This document shows, piece after piece, positions 42,965 to 50,815 of a stretch of DNA of 64,000 nt. The translations under genes were made by a program, and so were the position numbers. The stretch is from contig DATJIW010000072.1 in NCBI GenBank assembly GCA_035492775.1, forward strand, positions 4,540 to 68,539. The letters run 5' to 3'. Each line of letters opens with the position of its first letter. Within the stretch, counting starts at the first letter, position 1. This DNA is from DATJFQ01 sp035492775. GTDB lineage: Bacteria > Acidobacteriota > Vicinamibacteria > Vicinamibacterales > 2-12-FULL-66-21. The notes under the pieces were generated by a model, which searched no databases, was not told the origin of the DNA, and saw nothing but the letters and a program-made list of their open reading frames with translations.

Positions 42965-43972
42965 ATGACGTCGACCTTCGGCCGGCGCCAGTTCGGTACG
43001 CTCGTCGGCCTGCTCGGCCTGTGCGTGCTGCTGACGATCCTCACGCCTCACTTCCTGACGATTTCCAACCTCCTCAACATCACCGAGCAGACGACGATCA
43101 ACGCCGTCATCTCGGTCGGCATGACCTTCGTGATCCTCTCCGGCGGCATCGACCTGTCGGTCGGCTCGATCGTCGCCGTTGCAGGCGTGTGCCTGGCCAC
43201 CGCGCTACAGAACCACGTCCCGTTGGCCGTCGCGCTCGGTGTCGCCCTCGGCGTGGGCGCGCTCTGCGGGCTCCTGAATGGACTGCTCATCACGGTAGGA
43301 CGGCTGGCTCCATTCATCGCCACACTTGGAATGATGAGCATCGCGCGCGGGATCGCCCTGCTCTACACGGATGGCCGCCCGGTTTCGGGGTTCGACCCGT
43401 CGTTCCGCGCCTTGTCGACGTCGAGGCCGCTGATGATTCCCGCGCCGGTCATCCTCATGCTCTTCGTCTATATCGCCGGCCATTTCCTGCTGACGCGAAC
43501 GACGTTCGGGCGTTACGTCTATGCAATTGGCGGCAACGAGGAGGCAACGCGCCTTTCCGGCGTGCGGGTGGGAGTCCACAAGACGCTCATCTACGTCATC
43601 GCGGGCCTGACGAGCGGCATGGCGGCCATCATCCTGACCGCCCGTCTCAACTCGGCGCAGCCGATTGCCGGCTTCATGTACGAGCTCGATGCAATTGCGG
43701 CCACCGTCATCGGCGGCACCAGCTTGCTGGGAGGCTCCGGGACGCTGGTCGGCACGCTCATCGGTTCGCTGATCATGGGCGTGCTGCGCAACGGCCTCAA
43801 TCTGCTCGGCATTTCGTCGTTCCTGCAGCAGGTCGTAATCGGCTCGGTCATCATCGCCGCGGTGCTGCTCGACGGCATCCTGAATGCGCGCGCGCAACGC
43901 GCGCGGGCCGCGCGCACCGCACGGGGAGAGAAGCGCGAAGAGCCAAAGAGGGAGGCCGCAGAGAGGATCTAA
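42965..43972 (+). CDS. Sugar ABC transporter permease (RbsC-like)
   Basis: 335 aa, about 10 TM helices, CUT2 (BPD_transp_2) family: VISVGMTFVILSGGIDLSVG, the TM5 region TLGMMSIARGIALLYTDGRP, FGRYVYAIGGNEEATRLSGV (EAA-like loop) and GTLIGSLIMGVLRNGLNLLG. The ATG begins one base after the ATPase stop. A charged C-terminal tail (KREEPKREAAERI) runs up to the left end of the inverted-repeat element at 43971, so the element may have replaced the original end of the gene. Confidence 0.93.
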   Translation: MTSTFGRRQFGTLVGLLGLCVLLTILTPHFLTISNLLNITEQTTINAVISVGMTFVILSGGIDLSVGSIVAVAGVCLATALQNHVPLAVALGVALGVGALCGLLNGLLITVGRLAPFIATLGMMSIARGIALLYTDGRPVSGFDPSFRALSTSRPLMIPAPVILMLFVYIAGHFLLTRTTFGRYVYAIGGNEEATRLSGVRVGVHKTLIYVIAGLTSGMAAIILTARLNSAQPIAGFMYELDAIAATVIGGTSLLGGSGTLVGTLIGSLIMGVLRNGLNLLGISSFLQQVVIGSVIIAAVLLDGILNARAQRARAARTARGEKREEPKREAAERI

Positions 43973-44197
43973 CTGAGAGGCCACGGAGGCCACGGAGACT
44001 TCTCCTCTTTCTATTTTCTTTGACAGTATTGATGGGGTGGAGATCGAGGAGAGGGGGCACGCGGTGGAGGTACGCGCCTGATCTGAATGGCGGCAGCCCG
44101 CCGCAGCTTGGGTGTGCGCGCCGTGAAGGTACGCACACCGCGATCGAACTCCTGCCTGACCTGAATAGCCCTCCGTGGCCTTCGTGGCCTCTTAGTT
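43971..44197. mobile_element. Small element with matching 28-base terminal inverted repeats inside the importer operon
   Basis: Left end 43971-43998 and right end 44170-44197 are inverted repeats matching at 25 of 28 positions, with the same core (GAGGCCACGGAGGCCACGG) as the element at 34265-34597. It sits between the permease gene and the binding-protein gene of one transporter and overlaps the permease stop codon. The interior contains a short repeated CCTGA(T/C)CTGAAT (near 44080 and 44157) and no credible gene. Confidence 0.65.
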
Positions 44198-44237
44198 GAT
44201 CCGCTCAGTGGCCTGTTGGAATCGGTCTTGCCGTAAG

Positions 44238-45197
44238 ATGTCGCGCATGCGCAAACCCGTCCTCGTCCTCGTCGCGGCTCTGATTCTCGTCCTGCCTGCC
44301 GGGTGCAACCGCGGCTCCGGGAGCGGAAAGCCGCGCATCGCGATGGTGCTGAAGACACTCAACAACCCGTTCTTCATCGACATGCAGCGCGGCGCCGAGG
44401 AGGCCGCCAGGCGGCTCGACGTCGACCTGACGGTTCAGGCCGCCGAACGCGAAACAGACGTCGAGAAGCAGATGCAGATCATCGAGAACCTGGTCGAGAC
44501 GGGCGTCAACGCCCTCGCAATAGCCCCCTCAGGTTCCAAGGAGGTCGTGACCGCCATAGCCAAAGCCAACGCCGCGAACATCCCCGTCGTCATCGTCGAC
44601 GACCGGGTCGACGCGCAAGCCGCTAAGGAAGCCGGCGTCCACTGGGAGGCCTACACCGGATCGGACAACGTCGAAGGCGGGCGGATCGCGGGCCGATACG
44701 TCGTGCAGCTGACGGGCGGCAAGGCGGCCGTCGCCGTACTCGAGGGAATCCCCGGTCACCAGACCGGCGACGCGCGCCTCCGGGGTTTCAAGGAAGCGAT
44801 TCAGCCTTCGCCCGGCGTGAAGATCGTCGCGTCGCAGACCGCGAACTGGGAGCGCGACCAGGGTTTCACGGTCTTTCAGAACATGCTGCAGGCGCACCCC
44901 GACATCGACGCGGTCTTCGCCTGCAACGACATGATGGCACTCGGCGCGGTGGAGGCGATCCGCGCGGCGAACAAGACAGGCAGGATTCACGTCATCGGCT
45001 TCGACGCCGTGGACGATGCGCGCAAGGCAATCGCCGCCGGGACGATGGACGGATCCGTCGCGCAGTTTCCGTCGGAGATGGGCCGGATTGCCGTCGAGAA
45101 CGCGGTGAAGTTGATGCGACACGAGCCCGTGCCTGCCGAGACGCCGACGAAGCTGGACATGATTACGAAAGCAAACGTCGGCGGCGGGTCGCGGTAG
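44238..45197 (+). CDS. Sugar ABC transporter substrate-binding lipoprotein (RbsB-like)
   Basis: About 319 aa. Lipobox LPAGC after the helix VLVLVAALILVLPAG; start at 44238, with an ATG three codons later also possible. Periplasmic binding protein family 1 (sugar type): IAMVLKTLNNPFFIDMQRGA, then NALAIAPSGSK, PVVIVDDRVD, AVLEGIPGHQTGDARLRGF, FACNDMMALGAVEAIRAA and GFDAVDDARKAIAAG. Partner of the ATPase and permease upstream; with iolE in front, inositol is the likely ligand (inference). Separated from them by the 227-base inverted-repeat element. Confidence 0.9.
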   Translation: MSRMRKPVLVLVAALILVLPAGCNRGSGSGKPRIAMVLKTLNNPFFIDMQRGAEEAARRLDVDLTVQAAERETDVEKQMQIIENLVETGVNALAIAPSGSKEVVTAIAKANAANIPVVIVDDRVDAQAAKEAGVHWEAYTGSDNVEGGRIAGRYVVQLTGGKAAVAVLEGIPGHQTGDARLRGFKEAIQPSPGVKIVASQTANWERDQGFTVFQNMLQAHPDIDAVFACNDMMALGAVEAIRAANKTGRIHVIGFDAVDDARKAIAAGTMDGSVAQFPSEMGRIAVENAVKLMRHEPVPAETPTKLDMITKANVGGGSR

Positions 45198-45236
45198 ACG
45201 CGCCGCCGGGACCCGTCAGAACGAGGACTGCACCTA

Positions 45237-46352
45237 TTACACGGCGCCAGCCTGGAGTTGCCGGGCAATCATCTCGATCCACCGCATATCGCCGACGGCG
45301 TCCTCGATCCCCGGTGCCGGCGCCTCGCCGCTCAGAATGCATTCACGGAAGTGATGGATCTCCATTCGGAACGCTTCCTCGTAGGACACCCGATGGTGCT
45401 CGCTGACCAGTGCGCCGTCCTCGATGCGGTCGATCACGAGCGGCGTCGGGTCGTGACGGAGATATGGCGACGGGAAAATCAGCTTCACTCGTCTTTCCGG
45501 GCTGATGAACCGCACCGTCTCCTCGTACAGCGGCACGCCTGGCAGCGAAATCCACGACATGACGACGCGGATGTCACCCGAAAATTTCGTGACGGAGGTC
45601 TGGGCCAGTCCGTCGCGCCAGCAGTGCGCCGACAGGACCTCCTCGGGCTCGCCGAGGGCGCCGCGCACCGCGTTGATGTCGTGAATGAGGCTGGTGAGAA
45701 GGATGAACAGCGCATTGCGCATCGGCACTGATGCGCCCGCGCCGAGGGTCTCCTCGAGGAGCGCGTTCATCTCCGCCGTGCCGGCGTCGCGGCGAACCGC
45801 GGCGTCGACTGCTGCGTCGTCTGCCTTGGGCGCCGGCCGTCGCGGCGGCTGAAAGGCGTGATGGGCCTGATACGGGTCTTCGTCCGGGTGCAGGACCGTG
45901 ACGTCGACGTATCTGAGCGCCTTCAGGGTCTGCACTTCCGCCACGGCGCGCTGGTAGGCGGGATCGAAGCGTTTGTGGTAGCCGACCATGAGACGTCCGG
46001 CGCTGCGGCTTGCCACGTCGGCTATCTGCCGCGTGTCGGCGACGCTGAATCCCAGCGGCTTCTCGACGAACACGTGCTTGCCGGCCTCGAGCGCCGGCAC
46101 CACGAACTTGCGATGCCCACCGTTCGCCAGGACCAGCACGGCGTCCACGTCCTCCGCGCCGAGCAACTCGCGAAAATCCCTCGTCCGCCGCGTCACGTGG
46201 TAGCGGTCGCCCACGGCTGCAATCACCGCGTCGTCCACGTCGGCGACACCGGCAATCGTGAACAAATCCGGCCGTTCGGCAAGCGTCGGCAGATGCATCA
46301 TCTGCGCGATTCCGCCGCAGCCGATAACTCCAACTCGAATGACTCTGGACAC
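45237..46352 (-). CDS. Gfo/Idh/MocA family oxidoreductase
   Basis: 371 aa. Rossmann start VGVIGCGGIAQMMHLPTLAE, EKP motif FVEKPLGFSVADTRQIADVA, and a C-terminal domain with the LLTSLIHDINAVRGALGEPE catalytic-type His region. A middle segment is unusually charged (PRRPAPKADDAAVDAAVRRD). No signal peptide. It is convergent with the importer and lies downstream of the TonB receptor, separated from it by a strong terminator. Could be a second inositol or sugar dehydrogenase; the IolG-like gene at 62701 is the better inositol candidate. Confidence 0.87.
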   Translation of the reverse strand: MSRVIRVGVIGCGGIAQMMHLPTLAERPDLFTIAGVADVDDAVIAAVGDRYHVTRRTRDFRELLGAEDVDAVLVLANGGHRKFVVPALEAGKHVFVEKPLGFSVADTRQIADVASRSAGRLMVGYHKRFDPAYQRAVAEVQTLKALRYVDVTVLHPDEDPYQAHHAFQPPRRPAPKADDAAVDAAVRRDAGTAEMNALLEETLGAGASVPMRNALFILLTSLIHDINAVRGALGEPEEVLSAHCWRDGLAQTSVTKFSGDIRVVMSWISLPGVPLYEETVRFISPERRVKLIFPSPYLRHDPTPLVIDRIEDGALVSEHHRVSYEEAFRMEIHHFRECILSGEAPAPGIEDAVGDMRWIEMIARQLQAGAV

Positions 46353-46361
46353 GATGGGTAC

Positions 46362-46398
46362 AAAAAACAGGAGATCAGGATGGCTCCTGATCTCCTGT
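46362..46398 (-). terminator. Rho-independent terminator after the TonB receptor
   Basis: ACAGGAGATCAGGA (46367-46380) and TCCTGATCTCCTGT (46385-46398) form a perfect 14-base-pair stem with a four-base loop, followed on the minus strand by six T (A-run 46362-46367). It lies 20 bases after the receptor stop and before the next minus-strand gene. Confidence 0.92.
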
Positions 46399-46418
46399 CC
46401 TCCTCTGAATCGTCGTGA

Positions 46419-49400
46419 TTAGAACGTGAAGCGTACCGCGAGCTGCATGACGCGAGCATCGCCGGCGAGGCTCGTAATCGTCGCCACATCGCCGCCGGAG
46501 ATGTTCCGGTTCGGCAGCCCGAAGTTCGCCTTGTTGAACAAATTGAAGGCGTCCCAGCGCAGCGTGAGGCCGTAGCGGTCCCCGAACCGGATGATGCGCT
46601 GCACGGTCAGGTCGAAGCTCTGGAAGCCCGGTCCGCGCAGACGATTACGCTGCTCGTTTCCGAACACGCCCGAGCTGACTGGTGTGAACGCCTTCGGGTT
46701 GAACCACTGGTCGACCGTCTTCGCGCCTTCGGGATCGCCCGTCAGATCCGGCAGGCCCGTCATACTGTTGCCGACGTTGTTGTTGCTCTGGTTGACCGTG
46801 AACGCCCGACCGGAGCGGACCGAATAGACGCCCGACGCGGTCCAGTCCTTCAGGAACGCGTTGTCGCCAAGCGGCAGGTTCCAGACGAAGTTCGTCGAGA
46901 GCCGGTGACGGACGTCGTAGTCGCTGGGGCCGTACCACGCGCTGAAGTCGCGCGAATTCTGCGGGAAGGCATTCGACCCCTGCGTGGTGAGCTGCTCCGA
47001 CGAGTTGTCCTTCGAGTCGCCGAGTGTGTAGGCCACTCCGAATGCGTAGCCGCGAGCGAATCGCTTCTCGACACCGGCGTCGATCCCTTTGTAGGTGGAC
47101 TTTCCGTCCTGCGAACGCCACTCGATGAATCCGAAGTTGGGGTACGGCACGGCGCCCTTCGCGTCGTTCGCGCCCGGCGAGCTCGGCAGCGGCTGGTTCA
47201 GATTGACGAGCGTTGCCAGGTTCGTCCCGTGCGTGTACACGAAATCCGCGGTGGCGACGATGCCGCCCTCGAACTCGCGCTGCAGGCCGATGCTGGCCTG
47301 GTTCATCATGAACTTCGGCGCGTCGTTCGAGACCGCCCGGACCCGGATTGGCTTCAACTGGCCGTCGGCGGGATTCAGACTTGGCGGGTTCAACAGACCG
47401 GTTGGAAGGCCCTGCTCGAAGAAGAACAACGGCGATCCGGAGGTGCGCGACAGGCTCGTATTGACGAGCCCGGGCACGTTCAGCGCGAGCTGGTCTTCGC
47501 TGCCGACGCGGTCGAAGAGATTGTAAAAGATGCCCCAGCCGCCGCGGATGAGCGTCTTGTCGTCCAGCTTGTAGACGGCGCCGATACGCGGTCCGAAGTT
47601 GTTCTTGTCGGGCTGGACGAGGCCGCGCTCCGACAGCGAACCGCTGCCGGCAAACGTCAGGTTCGCCGTCGCGGGATCGAAGTTGGTCTGACGGTTCTGC
47701 GCCTCGAGAGCCGGCGTGATGAAGTCGTACCGCAGACCGAGGTTCAGCGTCAGCCGATCGCTTGCCGTCCAGTCGTCCTGCACGAAGAACATCGTGGCCC
47801 AGTGCCGCTGATCGACGACGTAGACGTTCGACAACTGGAAGCCGGACACGTAGCCAAGCAGGTAGTCCGCGAGGGCGTTGCCGCTGAAGTTCCCGCCAAA
47901 GGTGTACGACCCGCGCGTGGCAGGGACGTCGAAGTATTCGTTCTTCATCGGCGCGATGATGTCTGCACCGAACTTGAAGCCATGGTTCCCGCGCAGCCAC
48001 GAGAGCGTGTCGATATACTCGAACTGATCGGTGTGCTGGAATTTCGGCAGGAAGTCCGGCGACCCGAGCCGTCCGAGTCCTGAGCCACCGAAGTAGCCGC
48101 TGACCGAAATGCCCGGGAACCCGCCGGCGACGATCGGGTTCGTGATCGAACCGGGCAGCTGCGCGTTGCTTGGCGGTGTCAGGCCGAACGACTGCTGAAC
48201 GGCGTCGGAGCGCGAGCGCGACCACGAGAACCGCGCCTAGTTCACCATCCGGGACGAGAGAACGCGGGTCCAACCGCCGACGAACGCGTTCGTCTTGATC
48301 TTCTGGTTCCCGAAGGCCGACGTGCCCGTGCCGTCGAGCACTCCGCCGAACGCACCCGGAATCTGGCGCTCGCGATTCGAGTAGATATACCGCCCGAAGA
48401 TGCTGTCGGCAGCGCCGTGTTTCCAGTCCACGCGCGTGAGCAGACGATCCGAGTTGTCGATCAGATTCGCGTTGCGGAAGAAGTTGTTGACACCCGGCTG
48501 GTTCGGCAGCGGGACCAGATCCAGGATGGCCTTCGAATACGGATCGATTTCATTCGCCGGGATCGTGTTGTTCGCGAACGGGAGGCCGGTGACCGGATCC
48601 TTGATGGTCGAGGTGAAGATGCCATTGCGCTCGTCGGCGGTTGGCACGCGCGTCAGGCGGCTCACCCCGCGGGTAATCCGCGTGCCTTCATAGTCCGCGA
48701 AGAAGAATGCATGGTCCTTCAGGATCGGGCCGCCGATGTTGCCCCCCGGCTGATTCTGCCGGTTGTCGGGTTTGGGCGCGCCGGCTTTCTTCGAGAAGTA
48801 GTCGATCGAGTCCATCGACTGGTTGCGGAAGTATTCGTACGCAGTGCCGTGGAACGAGTTCGTGCCCGATTTGGTGGAGACGCTCACGGCCGCGCCCGGC
48901 GACCGGCCGTACTCCGCCGAGTACGGCGTCGTCACGACCTTGAATTCCTGAATCGCGTCGACCGACGGCCGCGACACCTGGGTCGTCAGCTCCTGGACGT
49001 TTTCGGAAATGCTGTTATTGTCGACGCCGTCCAGGAGGAAGTTGTTCTGCAGCGCACGCGCGCCGTGCACGTTGATGCCGCCGGTGCGGCCGAACGACGT
49101 GCCGCCGCCCTGCTCCGTGTAGCGGTCCTGCTGCACGCCCGGGACCAGCGTCAGGAGGTCGTCCCAGTTGCGAATCGACAGCGGCAGGTTCGCAACCTGC
49201 ATCTGTGGGACGACGCCGCCGAGATTCGAGTCATTGGTGTTCAGCAGCTGAGGGATCTCCTGCACCGTGACGGTCTCGTTGAAGCTGCCGACCTCGAGCG
49301 CCGCGTCGATGCGGGCCCGCTGACCGACGTCGAGCGTGATCACCTGCGAATTTTTCTTGAATCCGCTCAATTCCACGTCGACCTGATACCGGCCGGGAAT

Positions 49401-49610
49401 GAGGTTCACGAGCAGAAACGACCCGGATTCGGTCGTGGTCTGCGTGGAAGACACGCCGGTGGCGAGATTGGTTATGGTTACGGTGGCGCCGGGCAACACC
49501 GCGCCTGCGGCGTCCTTGACCGTGCCGGTGAGCGTCGCGCGATCGACCTGTGCAAACGCAGCTGCTGGCAGCAACGCGAGCAACGCTGCAACGACCAGTA
49601 GTCGTTTCAT
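46419..49610 (-). pseudogene. TonB-dependent receptor (Oar-like), interrupted by one in-frame amber codon
   Basis: The frame is open for 1,063 codons except for a TAG at 48237-48239 after residue 457. N-terminal signal peptide (LLVVAALLALLPAAAFAQ), carboxypeptidase-regulatory-like domain (TLTGTVKDAAGAVLPGATVT), plug domain (LLTLVPGVQQDRY; GAAVSVSTKSGTNSFHGTAY) and the beta-barrel ending in the outer-membrane signature ...MQLAVRFTF. The second half has no start or signal of its own. Relatives of this family read SRMVNEARFSWSRS at the site; here the Glu codon appears changed to TAG by one base. Candidate reasons: recent null mutation, amber read-through or sequencing error. Promoter and terminator are intact. 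A receptor for a large glycan fits the mannoside operon next to it. Confidence 0.85.
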
Positions 49611-49654
49611 GGTAACTCCTCAGACCAAGGAAAATAGTTGAACTGGCGGACGCA

Positions 49655-49683
49655 AAGCTACAGGTGTCTTACGTTTGTGTCAA
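49655..49683 (-). promoter_or_regulatory. Predicted sigma70 promoter of the TonB receptor
   Basis: On the minus strand a perfect TTGACA (49678-49683) is followed by 17 bases and TAGCTT (49655-49660). The receptor start codon is about 45 bases downstream with an AGGAG ribosome binding site (GAGGAGTTACC before ATG). Confidence 0.65.
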
Positions 49684-49741
49684 CTACGAGGTTGCAAACA
49701 CTTTGTAAGCTCTGTTACACAAGTCTCGGCGGACGCCGCCG

Positions 49742-50815
49742 TTACGCGAGACGATGACCCGAGGCGGTATCGAAGAAGAGGACGCGCTCCGGCGCCACCC
49801 GGAACCACACAGAATCCCCTGACGAGAGCGGCGTATCCGCCGCCGCCCGGGCGACGACTTCCATGCCCGCCACCCGCGCGGACACGATCGTTTCGTTGCC
49901 GATCGGCTCGACGACGTCCACCTGCGCTTGCGACCAACCCTCCGAGGGGGTGACGGCGATTTCGACGTCCTCGGGCCGGACGCCGACCTGGAATGCCTGT
50001 GGGTTGAACCGCCCTGGCAGCTTCGGACAGAGCGTCAGTCCCACGGCGCCCACCCGCCCCTCGGCGTCGACGCTGGCGTTCCACAGGTTGATCGCCGGAC
50101 TGCCGAGGAACCGCGCGACGAAGGTGTTGGCCGGGAAACGGTACAGGTCGAGCGGCGGACCGAACTGCTCGACCCGGCCGCCCTTCAGGATCGCGACGCG
50201 CTGGCCGAGCGTCATCGCCTCGGCCTGGTCGTGAGTCACGTAGATGGTCGTGGTTCTCAAGTCCTGCTGGATGCGCTTCAACTCGGCGCGGGTCTGCACG
50301 CGTAACTGGGCGTCGAGATTCGAGAGCGGCTCGTCCATCAAGTACACGGACGGATTGCGGACGATGGCGCGCGCGAGCGCGACGCGCTGCTGCTGACCGC
50401 CCGAGAGCTGTGACGGCCGCCGCGTCAGGCACGGAGTCAGTCCAAGCCGCTCGGCGACACCCCGAACGCGCCGGTCGGCCTCGTCGCGCGCGACCCGGCG
50501 CGTGACCAGCGGGAACGCGATGTTGTCGAAGACGCTGAGATGCGGATAGAGCGCGTAGTTCTGAAAGACCATCGCGACGTCGCGCTCGGCTGCCGGGACG
50601 TCGTTGACGACGCGATCCCCCACCACGATTCGCCCAGCATCCGGCGTCTCCAGCCCCGCGAGCATACGCAACAACGTCGTCTTGCCGCATCCCGAGGGGC
50701 CGAGCAGGACGACGCATTCGCCGGCGCCGACCTCGAGATCCACGTCGCTCAGGATAGTGTGCGCGCCGAAGCGTTTCGTGACGCGCTCGAAGCGGACCGG
50801 CATCGCGTCAGGCAT
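49742..50815 (-). CDS. Carbohydrate ABC transporter ATPase (MalK/UgpC-like)
   Basis: About 357 aa. The ATG at 50815 has GGGAG six bases upstream and lies within the end of the mannosidase gene. Walker A LLGPSGCGKTTLLRMLAGLE, Q-loop MVFQNYALYPHLSV, signature PSQLSGGQQQRVALARAIVR, Walker B SVYLMDEPLSNLDAQLR, H-loop IYVTHDQAEAM, then a TOBE/OB regulatory domain (about 240-357; VGVRPEDVEIAV). Energises the CUT1 importer formed with the permeases at 53546 and 54373. Last gene of the mannoside operon. Confidence 0.94.
   Translation of the reverse strand: MPDAMPVRFERVTKRFGAHTILSDVDLEVGAGECVVLLGPSGCGKTTLLRMLAGLETPDAGRIVVGDRVVNDVPAAERDVAMVFQNYALYPHLSVFDNIAFPLVTRRVARDEADRRVRGVAERLGLTPCLTRRPSQLSGGQQQRVALARAIVRNPSVYLMDEPLSNLDAQLRVQTRAELKRIQQDLRTTTIYVTHDQAEAMTLGQRVAILKGGRVEQFGPPLDLYRFPANTFVARFLGSPAINLWNASVDAEGRVGAVGLTLCPKLPGRFNPQAFQVGVRPEDVEIAVTPSEGWSQAQVDVVEPIGNETIVSARVAGMEVVARAAADTPLSSGDSVWFRVAPERVLFFDTASGHRLA

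Noticed and set aside
43998..44199. Open frame inside the inverted-repeat element (ends PDLNSPPWPSWPLS)
   Set aside because: It starts far upstream out of frame in the permease gene, and its end is encoded by the terminal repeat; no support as a gene.
46419..47948. A separate barrel-only outer membrane gene starting at an internal Met
   Set aside because: No ribosome site or signal peptide, and the sequence upstream of the Met continues the receptor in frame to the amber codon.
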